NCBI GenBank assembly: GCA_022432975.1
Contig: CM039505.1
Coordinates: 52,117,749-52,181,748 of the forward strand
Length of the DNA stretch: 64,000 nucleotides
Source of the DNA: Begonia masoniana
Taxonomy: Eukaryota > Streptophyta > Magnoliopsida > Cucurbitales > Begoniaceae
Reading direction: 5' to 3'
In this document: positions 12,474 through 24,324 of the stretch, one piece after another
Layout: the number at the start of each line of letters is the position of its first letter
How positions within the stretch are numbered: the stretch's first letter is position 1
Translations under genes and position numbers: made by a program
The notes under the pieces: model-generated
The model's input: the letters and a program-made list of their open reading frames with translations, nothing else
Database searches by the model: none
Told to the model about the DNA's origin: nothing

Positions 12474-13322
12474 GTCCTGCAAGACTCATCATCCCTCATC
12501 TCTTTAGAATGTCTTTGCTCACTTGGTATGTTCATAGTAAAATCGCTGCTCAGGCTTTGGAGGTATGTGTTTTTCCAATCCTTGTTGTCTTTCTTTTTCC
12601 TAGCCAATGAAAATTTAACACGAGTAACTAGTGTTTTTTTGTGCTATTTTCATTATTATTATTATTATTATTATTTTTAATACAGATTTAGCAGTCACCT
12701 AATGCCTGTGTATATGAGCCATCAACCATATAGTCTATCTCTTGTACTTAGTACGGTTCAACCCTTCTTTGGGTCTAGCTAACTTATTCACGGAGAGATA
12801 AAGAGCATTATAAAAATATCAAATAAGGAGTAATGATAGTCATAGGGAATTATTATATAATATAATAGTTTGCTATTTTGATATTGGAAATTAGTGAAGT
12901 CTCTATGAATAGGACTAAGAAGTTTAAGGAATGGGGGGAAAAGTTAGGAAGCATTTCCGGGGAAAGAAACTGCGCATCTCGAATGCTCAGCATTCGTCCT
13001 AGAGGCTTAGCTCTCGAACCCAAAATCCTCCGGTGGCAATGGTTATTTTTGAAATAAAATCAAAATGCCATATCATTTGGTCTTGCTATTACTTCAGTGC
13101 TACTTTGGTATTTCTGCAGGTTTTTTATCAATCATTGTTAGCTGTGCTTTTAAAATAATCATTATGGAAAAAAAAAAATTGTTTGATAAATTAATTACTT
13201 AAAGAGAATTTATCAATTTTAATAGATATCAATTATTAAATTATATAAAAATACATTAGAATTGAGAAAGAAAAAAAAATGTGAGAGAAAGTGAGTGGTT
13301 AAGTGTCATTATTTAAAAATTG

Positions 13323-13380
<58 letters not shown>

Positions 13381-13496
13381 AGATAATCTTAACATCATTT
13401 AAAGCTTCTATCTTTTTTAAATGGACTCCTTAAATTTACTCGAGGCATTGGTCTGAAAACCTACAGAAAATCAAGGCTTCTAAAGCTCACTTTTAC
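12474..13496. other. Intergenic, between convergent PIP5K and carbonic anhydrase
   Basis: Holds the two 3' UTRs. Contains a short (ATT)n run at about 12653-12676 and an (AT)n microsatellite. No gene is visible. Confidence 0.6.
13325..13378. repeat. (AT)n microsatellite
   Basis: An uninterrupted run of about 26 AT dinucleotides, likely to be length-variable. Confidence 0.95.
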
Positions 13497-15802
13497 TTAG
13501 TTTTTTGGCCTGCTGCTCGGGCAATAGAGCTGAATTGGTCGACCATTGAGTCGCTGCACCGGCCTGGCATTGTTTCTTGCGTACTGCAAACTCACACTAT
13601 GTTAAAGCTTCACGTCACTATGGATGTAAACTTTCTCACTTAAATTTCTGATCTAGAGAGCACTTACGTCGTGAACGGCCACTCTGAGTAGCCGCACTTG
13701 ATACCACGAAACTGGCAATATCTGAAACAAGAGTGATCTAGATTCAATATAACTGTACAAATAATTTCAATATTTGACATCGTGAGTGGTATTATTTTAC
13801 GATCTTCTCAAATTTTGATGATTTCGTTGAAATTTAACCAATTTCTCATTTGTAACGAGTAATGTTAGGTTTAATCTTTAATTTTACACTAAAATCTTAC
13901 TTTCTGATACTTACGTGTCACTCATTAATTATTATAATTAATATCTTATTTTATATTACACATGTGTTAGACGTTTCTATTAAAATATAAAATTAGCAGT
14001 TAAACCTAGCATCACCCAATTTTAAAATACCCTATTAATTATAATTGCATACAAGTATTTACCTGTTGATTAATTATCCAAGTAACTCCTTCCGTACATG
14101 GAGGGATGGTGAAAGAACCCATGTATTTATAGTATCCTCTCAAAACCTTGGAGATTTTCGAAGGATTTACCAGGCCCAGGTTCGTCTCCTTCTTTCCACT
14201 AAATATCATCTCTTTGATGTCGAAAGTTATCTGCAATAAGAAGCGCCATTAAAGATCAAACTAAATCCTGCAAAAAGAGGTTCGTTGGACAAATTTTCAA
14301 TAGTTAATATTTAGCAGATTCAATTTTTTTGTACAGGCGACCTCCATTGTTGTGCAGCTCCCATGAGCTCTAAGTTGCACTACCCATCTGTAGTAAAACT
14401 ACAGAACCCAAAGTGAAAGATAACTCCAATGAAGTTTCAAATAACCTCCATAGAATAATCAATGAGGGAGTTACACTGTTTATAAGAATTAACTCAAAAG
14501 CTGTTTGGAAAACGTAAACCTGGGAGAGGAACCGATCTGGAAATAGACCCATCTGGTAAAGAAAACTAAGGACGAGTGTTCTGTTTTCGGCGTTTGGGTC
14601 TGAGCTCTGGTGAACCATATGTAGCTCCAAGTCGAACCTGACAAAAACAAAACAGTCAGCTTCGAGTTGTTTGAAGCAAGGTTATGAACACATACAAAAA
14701 AAAAAAAAAACAAAAAAAAACAGACCTTCTGCCATTAATGGTGTGTTCTGAAGGTGAATGCCAATGACATTGTAGAAGATGATATTTAGTGTTGTTGATG
14801 TTAATCGATCCGGCGTCACCCTCCCATCCAATCTGCATATAATAAACAATGTAAAAGTCAAAATGCCATTAGTTCTTGCCTTGTACTCCTTTTTTTTTTT
14901 TAGTTAATAAAATTTTGAGTAAATGATTTGGTGCAAGATGGTAACGTTTTAACGTGTCAACGTGATGTTAAATCGATGAACTTTAAGGACAAATGGTTGG
15001 TAGTGGAAATATAGCTCAATTATCTATTTCTCATCGTTTAAACTTAAGTAACATAAATAATTTTCCCCGACCAAATATTGATTTTTTGAGACGATGATTA
15101 GATTATATTGATCATGTAACGAATGATCAATACATAACTATCGCAACATGTAGCGTGTTAGATGATGTTCTAACATGCCAACTTAGTCAAAGGATATTAG
15201 TATTTATATTAAATAAAAAAAAAAGGTTGATATGCTTTGAGAAAAACATTGCTTAAATTTATCCTTTAATTTTATACTTAAATTTTACTTCCATGACGTT
15301 CATTAATTAATGTAATTAACGTTACTTGATATTTTTTTTTGATACAATAACTTTAAGTGTCTTCAAAAATTGATTTTTTTTTAAATATTGATTCGTAAAA
15401 TGAATGATCCGTACCGAAATATCGTGACCTCTATTACGGAGAGTAGCATTGGAAGCTTTGTGGGTTGCGGTTAAACCGCCAGAACCTCGGGTTACTCGAA
15501 GCCGGCGAAAGGGAACATCAATGGGAGATTGCCTTGTTCCATTTTTGCAAACTGCCCACTCTTCCTTAAGCTCTCCCCATTTATCTGGACCCTTAGAGCT
15601 TCCTTTGTAGTAATCGAACTCTCTCTCATCCTCTGACCATAATCCATCACAAATAAAAGAATGAAAAATAAAAATAATCAAGTTAAGGCTTGCCTTTTTG
15701 AAGATTACCATTTTCCTGGGCAGTCACACACAAGGAGAGGAAGAACATGAGGACTGAAATAGAAGCAACTATAAACCACCCATGCCTGCTCCAGATTTTC
15801 AT
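13497..15802 (-). CDS. Alpha-type carbonic anhydrase, secreted
   Basis: Zinc enzyme that interconverts CO2 and bicarbonate. Seven exons read on the minus strand: 15802-15709, 15632-15415, 14832-14726, 14637-14520, 14230-14063, 13721-13668, 13583-13497; 846 bases, 281 residues. Residues 1-28 ([20 protein letters not shown]...) are a signal peptide. The body shows [50 protein letters not shown] and [16 protein letters not shown] and the later ELH histidine are the three zinc ligands; the two cysteines (C in WAVCKNG and in PPCTEG) form the family disulfide. Closest to the Arabidopsis ACA group, probably apoplastic or routed via the ER to the chloroplast. The C-terminus ends PSSRPKN. Start chosen because it opens the signal peptide. 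Intron 5 carries a small MITE. Confidence 0.95.
13859..14016. mobile_element. MITE family A copy in carbonic anhydrase intron 5
   Basis: Left end GTAATGTTAGGTTTAATC; complement of the right end GTGATGCTAGGTTTAACT. About 158 bases, AT-rich, inside the intron at 13722-14062. Splice sites are untouched. A truncated relative may lie near 15250-15330 in intron 2 of the same gene. Confidence 0.55.
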
Positions 15803-16612
15803 GTCTGAATTTCGGTGCAAAGCTTGTGAAACTGTGGAGCTGCAGATGATTTCGGGTCCTTTTTTTTTGGTTGAGGGGAAGAGATGAATTTGTTTAAAGA
15901 ATTAGTTCTGCATTTAATTATTGCAATTAAAACGTTAACTTAAATTTAAGAACATAATTAATTGAATGTGTCACAAAATTCCACCTTATTAGTTCACGCA
16001 AACGTAAATTTGGAAACTTACCATCAGTTTCCTGCACAAGGCCGTAACTCGTGATTTCCATTCTTCATACAGATAATTTCCTTGATATAAACATTCCAAA
16101 TGAAGAAAAACGGCAAAGCAGCGGGCAATATTATAAGAAGAGATTTTACTGCACTAAAGATGAATTGGACTTGGACCCATTTTTAAGAAACTTCTTGAAA
16201 TTAACAAAGTTACCCAAATGAGATGATTTTTAGAAAGAGATTTCTTCTGAAACTGTTTCATTCTTTATCTTCTCAGAGAGCACTACATAGAATTTAAATA
16301 CCAGTTACAGAAGAAACACCAGTTACAGAAGATACATCAGATCGAAACAAACAACTCTAGCAGTCCTGAATCAAAAAAAGAAAAATTTTAAACATTAAAA
16401 AGTTTATATCCATAGAACATCTAGCGTAACATGGATAATAAATATATAAGGGTAATAGCCATTACAAAAAGAGTTAATATTTTTGTCATTAAAAGGTACT
16501 TTTAGCTGGTAATAATTCCAAAAAAGACTATTAGTTCTGCAACAAAACCACTCACTGTCAACATCAACCCTGCAAATCGACTGACCTTTATCTCTGCAAT
16601 CAAAGAGTGAAC
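15803..16612. other. Intergenic: promoter of carbonic anhydrase, 3' side of translin
   Basis: AT-rich DNA without a recognisable gene. It contains the upstream region of the minus-strand carbonic anhydrase and the 3' UTR of translin. A 16-base stretch (ACCAGTTACAGAAGA) occurs twice in tandem near 16300-16330. Confidence 0.5.
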
Positions 16613-19123
16613 CTACTCATTGTGTTGATCTTCATCATCTGCTGCCAGTCCTCGGATTTTAACATCGTAGTAGACTTCTTCAACTCTTCTTAGATCATAC
16701 TTCATGCCTGTTGCATCCATGCGGTGCTCCGGTTAGATTAACAAGCAAAACCTTAAATTATTATGCATGTTTTAAGTAATTAAAAAGAAAAAAAGATACC
16801 GTCAAACTTCTTGCGGAGAAAATCATTGCGAAGATTTAGCATCCGAAAGGATGCGTGAAGCTCTGTAAAAAATTTCAACACCTTTTTTGGACAATTGTAG
16901 TCCCCAGCTGTCACTTGGTTCACAACATACCTTGGCTACAAGGACATAAAAGATATCTGTCAGTCTGTTTGAGAAGCGTAGGATATTCTGTAGAAATGAT
17001 CTTTCCCAACTATAGCTTGCTTAGATTTACAGATTCTCCAAATTTAACGTCCCCAAAAACCTCTCTCATATTTTACACCAAGAAAAAGCAGTAAATAATT
17101 TACTCGAAAGTTTGCATAAAATTTAATACTACCACTCCACCCAGTATTGCTCTCACCATTTCATTGGACATGAAGCATATACCTGCACAGACAGAAAATA
17201 TCCAAAATCAGGATGTTTTAAACTTTTTAAAAGAAAGAAGGATAAGCAAAAAATGCTTTTGAAATTCACAGATGTATGAGTTTAGGAAGTGATTTTAGGA
17301 ATCCATCTCGACAAGGATTATATATTAACGCCTGCAAATCAAAAGCAGATTCTAGCTATTATGCTACTAGCTGATCCAATTTTTTAGATAGCCAAGAATC
17401 AGATATACCTATCAAGTATCAACAGATTATTGTAGTTTCTCCAAATTTCTCTCATTAACCAGTATTACTACTCTATTTATATAAAAAAGCTACCAAGTCA
17501 ATATCTAGAAGCTTAATCTATGAATATTTGTAACTTGGTTACATGTATACACGAAAAGTAAATAGCTCCATCAAACACGTGACTCACCAACAAGATAGTC
17601 TTCAATATCCAAACCAAATTCTGAATTGTTCACTGCAAGATGCAAACAACACTTCAGTACTTCATATTCAATCATGTCATGAAAACATAGCCAAACTAGG
17701 GCCTTCAACATATTGCATTAACTTTCTCAGTTTCTTTTTACTCAGGCATTATCTCCACCAACACATACAAATCTAAGAATGAGGAATAGAAGCCCACACA
17801 TGTTACCTCTACTACCAGTCCATAAAACAATGGTACTGTAGCCAAAATTTATTTAAAAAGAAAAAGAAAAAACTGGTGGAAATAGAAAGGCAGAAAGAAA
17901 ACCAAGCATAAAAATTGGAGTGAAACAGTTGCAGTAATAATAATATTAAGCCTTGGAGGGATGAACTTTCTAATGTCACGCCAACGAAAAATATGTTGAG
18001 TCTATAATTGATGTAACTATAAAGAGGTTGATTGATTATCTCTTTCACCTCTAAAATTTGATCAAGCAAGTCAACTACAGCCCCATTTGCAGGGGAACAT
18101 TTCATAAAATAAACTTCTTTGGTTTTGCTTGTCAATTTGGAGGGCAGAAAAGAGCTTAACATCTTACAAGGTCACACAAACGAAATATGAACATTTCGTC
18201 TTCAGAACTTGGGGATAAATCTGATGCCAAAAAAAAACTCAAGGCTGAACTGTTATGGAGGAGCTTGGGCGTAGATGTTGCTTTTATGGAGTTTTTTTTC
18301 ATCGGAATGATTTATGCAACAACAAACGAAGTATCAAATCAGAATGAACGAGTACGAGCATAAACAAACATACATCCAAGCTTTTCCTCAGCTTCAACGT
18401 GCAAAAGAAGCTCTGCTGTCTCTAACCAGTGCATAAAAGCAAGAAGAGAGACAACAGTCTGCGTCTCACTTCTCCAATCTCCATGATACCTATATCAAAA
18501 CATGAGTTGAAGCTGTCAACAATATAAGAACCAGGTCAACAGAAACAGATTCACCAGTTCAACACACTCACCTATAATACTGACCAGGACGTTCATGGAG
18601 AATTTTAGCAAGTCTGCTGTAGAGATCCTTCAAAACAACAATCTGAGCCTTTGCCTTGTCTAAAACCTCTGCCTCTGCAATGCATTTTGAAAAAGAATCG
18701 TTGACGAAAGAGACTAGTGAGAGAGAGAAGAGAGGAATAAAGTCTTTCCGTACCAGGATTGAGGCGAGACTGGTGAACCAAAAGCAAGGTAGCATGCATT
18801 AACCTAGTGGAGGATTCAATCTCCATAGCAACGCCTCGAATGCGCTCCCGCAAGCTACCGAACTCTTCAAGCTGAGCACGGAACTCCTCAAACTGTTTTG
18901 CAAGCCAAGGAGAGGATGTAGGAGCGGTGGTATCGTCACCGCCGGCCATAGTAGACAGCGGGCGAAGCGGTCCGCCTCGGAAACGACGAGCAAGGGGATT
19001 TGCGATGGAAGAGGGAGAGAGAGCAGGAGGTGAGGGAGGAAAGAAGAAGAAGAAGAAATGAAGGTTTGAAGGGCAAGGGTTGAAGGAGCGGAAAAGACAG
19101 GCGTTCCGAAGCGCTAATTTCAT
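16613..19123 (-). CDS. Translin
   Basis: Single-stranded DNA/RNA-binding protein that forms rings and, with TRAX, the RNase complex C3PO. Seven exons on the minus strand: 19123-18754, 18674-18572, 18489-18374, 17632-17588, 17182-17157, 16935-16800, 16707-16613; 891 bases, 296 residues. The translin fold is clear: KQFEEFRAQLEEFGSLRERI, VAMEIESSTRLMHATLLLVH, RPGQYYRYHGDWRSETQ, LNNSEFGLDIEDYLVG, NLRNDFLRKKFDGMKYDLRR and the end VYYDVKIRGLAADDEDQHNE. The first 58 residues are a basic, serine- and phenylalanine-rich extension (RRFRGGPLRPLST) that looks like an organelle transit peptide. A second in-frame methionine (residue 59, codon at 18949-18947) would give a 238-residue protein near the animal length. 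Confidence 0.95.
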
Positions 19124-19229
19124 ATTTCCTCTGCTCTGCTTTGTAAACCAGATTTTTTAAAATAAACCATACTATAAATTCTAACAATTAAAAATTTTAA
19201 ATATGAAAATCTAAGCAAACAAATCATGT

Positions 19230-19445
19230 CGAGTAGCCGATCACCCCCAGTCACTATTTATGACTAGAACAAGGGGCCGATCTTAAAAGAACGGAGATCG
19301 TTCTGTCCAGTGTTGACTTGGCACTAGACCACGTAGAATGAAGGGTCGAGATGGGGGTCGAAACCCTTCATTCCACGTGCGTTGCACGTGGACTGAGAAC
19401 AGGGGGTTCTCGCCCACATAACGGCCCCCGTTCTCAGACTCTATG
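19230..19445. mobile_element. Foldback element fragment, family C
   Basis: Contains GCCGATCACCCCCAG, then AGAACGGAGATCGTTCT (a short palindrome), and later GGCCCCCGTTCTCAGA. The same vocabulary (CCGATCACCCTC, GAGAACGG) forms the ends of the elements at 35744-36172 and 39047-39550. Boundaries and full extent are not clear. Confidence 0.35.
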
Positions 19446-19875
19446 TTGAGAATGAGGCGTCGAGAGAAGAAAAGAGAAACAAAGAGATGAAAAGAGAAAT
19501 AGAGAAAGAACGATGATTTAGTACGTTAGAATCTACAGAGGATCAAGGTGGGGAAACTATCAATCCGAGATACCCTCTTCTTCTTTGGTAGCGGTAACTA
19601 CGAGAGAGAACTGAGAAGAGAAAGACTCCAAGAGATTGAAGTTTGAACTGTTGAATGTCGATAGATTGAATAGGGTTAATAAATTAAGATTATAATGGTT
19701 CGGTTCGGTTTTAGTAGTTTTGTGTTATTAAATCCAAAAAACGAACCGAAAATTTTGGTTTTGATAAAGAAAAACTAAATTTCATTTATTTTATGTGCAA
19801 ATCAACCAGAATCGTACCAAATATGTCGGTTCTAGTCCAGTTCTTTGGTCTGGGTCAATTTTGCTCACCCCTAGA

Positions 19876-20844
19876 TAAAATGAACTTTAAACTATGATTT
19901 GGCACAACTAAAACGTTAAACTATCTTCATCGAACAAGACAACAATCGTCGTTAGGTGTTGTTACATACAAGATCGCTTGCCCGCGGGTTAAGTGAGGGA
20001 GACCGTGCTTCGCACGAGGGTGACCTCCGCAGTAGCCCACATTTTAAGTGACATCGCCCTCGTTTTTACGCGCAGTCGCCCACATGCGACCTATATAAAT
20101 TCAAGGTCGCCCTCAGAAAGGCTGCGCTCGACCTAGGGTTTTCTCTGGCAATCGTCTGTGCACTTTTCGGTCGATTTTGACCTCCAATACGTAGCTCTCC
20201 ATTGATTTGGTTTCCAGGTTTTGATCTCCCACACATTTCTCCGAGGTTTGACCCTAATTTTGGACGATTGTGTCCATTGCCGAGGAAGTTCACCGTGGTT
20301 TCGCCTATTTTGTACACTGCCAAGGGAGTTCTCCAATTGCACTAGTTGTAATGACATCAAGGGTTCCAAAACTTACTTTGAAACGGAAAGACGCTCCAAC
20401 GCCTAGTGAATCGTCTCAGATTTGACCTCCTCAACCAAGATATTTTTCTCTCAAATTTAGATCGGATGTAAATAGAGTGTAATTTGAATCTGATATCAAG
20501 CATCGGTCCATTATTTGCTCTAGGAGAGTAGAATTTAGATGCTTTATTTCATTATAAATTTGAAGAAAACGCACGGAAAGTAGCCAAAGAAATACCTAGG
20601 TCGCGCTGGTTTAAACCGAGGCCGACTTCAAATTTATATTAGATCACTAGTAAAAACGAGGGCGGCCTTGCTTAAAACGCGGGCTACTGCGGAAGTCGCC
20701 CTCTTGCGAAGCGCGGTCGCTCTCAATTAACCATCAGGCGATCGCGCTTGTATGTAACAGCGCCTAACAGCGAGGACTGCCTTGTTCGGTGAAGATAGTT
20801 TAAGATTTTAACTGTGCCAAATCATAGTTTAAAGCTCATTTTGT
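19876..20844. mobile_element. Foldback/MULE-like element with long inverted repeats
   Basis: About 270-base imperfect inverted arms (19876-20150 and 20575-20844). Left: AAAATGAACTTTAAACTATG, then GATTTGGCACA, ATCTTCATCGAACAAG, GTTGTTACATACAAG. The complement of the right arm repeats these in order. The arms also share a GC-rich part with CGCCCTCGTTTTTAC and GACCTAGG. No transposase frame. The outer arm contains about 30-base subrepeats built on TTAAACTATG. No certain target duplication, so family placement is open. Confidence 0.65.
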
Positions 20845-21066
20845 CCACTATTTCATAGTTTAAGGTTCAAATTAGATTTTTTCCATGTTTTTTTATCAAG
20901 AAATAACACGACGCGTCGTATCATAAGATTAAGAACCTCGTCGTATAAACAAAGTGGCGCTGGTGCGCAAGTCTTGGCAAACTAACTCTGTGCAGTTCCG
21001 GCGCCATCGAGATTGATCGTGAAGTTTCGCAATCGTTCAGAACTCTGAGATCAAGGTGCAAGTGAG

Positions 21067-23117
21067 ATGGGTGGAGGCTTCGTCGTTGGGGTTTTTGGAG
21101 TTCTAGTTCTCGCTCATGCCGCTTATTCGACCGTCCAACGTATTCCCTGCAATTTACTCTTTCATTTAATGGTAAATTCTGAGTGCTTTGTGATGGATTT
21201 TTGATTTGGTTGCAGATAGGAGCTTGTTGAAGATAACGGAGGAGGAGTTTTCAGGACCTCCGTTCAAAGTACCTATTCTTTTGTTTGTTTGATTTAGGTG
21301 TTTAGGTTTTGGGTTTTTTTCCCGTGATTAATGCCGTTATTTGCAATGCAGGTTGTGATCGAATTGATTCTCGGGTTAGTATTCTGTATGTTGGCGGCTC
21401 TTACAGTTCCCGGGAAGTTTCTTTCGATACTTCCTGATTCTGATGAGAATAGGTATTATTTAGTCTCATCCTTTCTTCTTCGAATTTTGCCTGATTGCAT
21501 TTACTATGATGAATGGTTGTTCCAGTCAAAAGATACTGTTATCCAATGTTAGCTTGAAAGTTTTTTACTACCTTCCTTAGATAGTGAAGTTAACTTTAGG
21601 TTTTGTTCCTTTTGAAAGATCGGATAGTAAAGGATCCCATAATCTGAACTGATTTTGCCTTGGATAGCAAATCCCAAGTTTTTTATGGAGAGCAGAACTA
21701 ATTATATTAGTGTCTATAATTGATTTGTTCTAAGTAATGCTAATGGATAGAGTTTCATTGGTAAGTTTTACAGGATCTCATACATTGGAACCCATGGTCA
21801 TGGGATTGAATCCATTAATATGAAATATTTTCTATTCCAAGTGAAAATCTCATAGTATATGAAAGTGTGAAAAATTATTTTTGCTGTTGTGAAATAAGAA
21901 GCCTTTGTATTTTAATGTGTATTTAATTTATTCGAATTTGTGAGAGCATGATCTACTTTTTTGAGAATGAGTTGACAGAATAACAAAAATATTTTTAGCG
22001 AAACAACTTTCACAATCCCTAGAGAGATAGTTCATTAATAGACCGAATGATAAGTAAATCGACTCATTTACATCTAGATCATGAATGTTTGGGATCTGTA
22101 TTATGTGAGGAAACATTGCTTTTCTTATTTTGAATTACGGGTTACTATTGGGATTTCTTGAAAGTGGAATCTGTCGGTAAATTACCAGCTTTTCTGATCC
22201 TTGAATCCATATTAGTTTCTTTTTGCTGGAATTGGCCAATGAACCTGTCCCCATATTAGAAAAAAATGGAACTTTTAGTTTGCAAGCGTACCAAATTGAA
22301 TTTACATTCTGAACTCTGCATAAATGACCTGAATGACTAGGGCCATTTGGTGTTCTCTTGAATCTTGCAAGGATGGCAAGAACTAGTTTACCATTGTTCA
22401 TTATGCTATAAACTAGTGGGTCTAGTGGCATTAATGACCCACAATGAAATGTGGCTGATAGTAGGCACTTTATTGCATGATCTATGTCTGTTTGTACTAT
22501 AGTAATACTAGAAGAAATCAGTTTACTATCTCTGTTAAAAGTAAGAGTAATAGTACTCACTCAAATTACACAAATCAGATTTATCTAATTTTGTTCTTTC
22601 CAACTAGAAGTATTGTTTTTCATTAGTTATTCTTTAGTCCGATGGAGTTTTTTCCCCTCGATGACTTGTAATTTTTTCATTGTGACTTATCACTTGTTGA
22701 TTCGTACACTTTTTTGTCCAATCAACAAATAACACATTGTAGTGTTGCTTGACAATGTACATTATTCCTGCATATTGCTAGTGCGCTCTTACTTTTTTCT
22801 TCTCTATTATTTGGAGCACATACAAGAATTCGTTTTATCTCCTGATTATTCTTTTCAAAAAATTTTATGGAAGAACTACACAACTTTCGATCTGTGTCTT
22901 TGCTGTAAATATTTGATATTATAAACTCTTCATTACTGTTCTATTGTGCTTGGAATGAGACATTTGTACTAGACAATGACTTGGATTATTAACATTCATT
23001 CATGTGTTTTTGTTGCATCGTAGGATTGTTTCTCTACCTGTGAATCCAGACTTTATAATCTTCAATCATCGAGGCAAAGCATGTACTATACACACAGATC
23101 TGAAGCTGAAATGTTGA
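21067..23117 (+). CDS. EMC5: ER membrane protein complex subunit 5 / membrane magnesium transporter
   Basis: EMC5 (MMgT family) is a small two-helix subunit of the ER membrane complex that inserts tail-anchored and multipass proteins; it was first described as a magnesium transporter. Four exons: 21067-21139, 21216-21268, 21352-21452, 23024-23117; 321 bases, 106 residues, matching the roughly 104-residue plant proteins. Helix 1 is [20 protein letters not shown] (residues 4-23), then [15 protein letters not shown], helix 2 [20 protein letters not shown], then [19 protein letters not shown] and [10 protein letters not shown]. It ends HTDLKLKC. Intron 3 is long (21453-23023). The short open frames in that intron are not genes. 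The exact last residues differ most from the family I remember. Confidence 0.9.
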
Positions 23118-24324
23118 TCCCCTTGAAATGATTAAAATAATCTTCTGGGTTTCACAATTTAGATGGGTGCCATTAGAATTTGATGAAGAAAACATTGGAT
23201 CTGACGTGTTTATTTAGTATTTCCTTCATATTTCTTGACTTTTCTGAACTTAACCATGTCTTGCTCTGAATCTTTACAATCTATGGAGATCTTGAAGAGT
23301 CCATTCTTGCCTGCTTAATTACTGATATACTTTCTTGGTGCAGTTTCAACCAATTTGCTGCTTTTTTTGCAAAAAACAGGGAAGAAAAAATTGAAGCATT
23401 TTTGGATTCGAATCTGGTATGTATTCTTGTCAGTGTCTCTTTAAAAACAAAGACAGTATAGACATTGTAGCAGTTAAACTTTGTTGTCTGTCTCAAATTT
23501 AAGACCAATAATGTCAAAATCAGCCTCTTCAAAGCTCTGAAACCCCACCCTTCCAAGTGTCTATGGCCGACGTTAGTGTTAGGCTTAGCTACTTTGCTTG
23601 AAGCAGCACTCACTCCAAATGATCCCTCAAAAAACCATAATTTTCAGTTTACGAGTTGCTTTTCCTGGGAATAGACAGTTCGATTGGTAAGTTTTGGATA
23701 CATGTTTGTTCATCGGTTTTTGAATTGGGTAACGTTGCATTTATGTGTCATTGATTCATTAGTTTAGTTGTTATAGCATGTAATAAATATTTAAAACAAT
23801 AGGTTACAAAAGTTGATGAGGAGTTAGTGACACATAAGTGATGCATCAAGGCGTGACATTAAAACATAAAATTAGATGAGTTAGTGACACATGAGTGTAG
23901 CATTATGTTTTTTTGAATTTGATTGGTGATCATTAATTTTAATGTATTTAAGAGTAATTTAGATGCTTAACCAAAAGTACTATATTTATGACTATTTAAT
24001 CTTATCTTTGAAAAAATTGAAGTTGTCGGTACAATAATATCTTTCTCTGACGTCTGAATACTATTTAATAGTTAAATTTCGTCAATCTAATTACAAAAAT
24101 ATTGTTTTTAATCTTATTTGGTCTCAAAATGTTTTAATTTTAAGAACAACTTCAATCATATTGATTTCTTAAATGTTGTTTTAGATATTTCTCAATGCTC
24201 AGGTTATTCATGAAACTAGAGAAGCAATTGAATAATCATCTGATTTCGAAAAGAAGAATTTCCTAGTAATCCTATAAGATTCATTAGTTTTTTTTTTTCC
24301 TATGAAGACTCATAACTTCATCTG
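23118..24324. other. Intergenic, downstream of EMC5
   Basis: No gene is recognised. Repeated GATGAG(G)AGTTAGTGACACAT phrases occur at about 23815 and 23875, likely part of an old MITE or retroelement. The rest is AT-rich. Confidence 0.45.

Noticed and set aside
12931..13030. Possible tRNA relic (CTCGAACCC on plus strand)
   Set aside because: No cloverleaf arms or matching acceptor stem could be found.
22135..22560. 141-residue minus-strand frame within EMC5 intron 3
   Set aside because: No recognised domain and it lies inside an intron; length is possible by chance in this composition.
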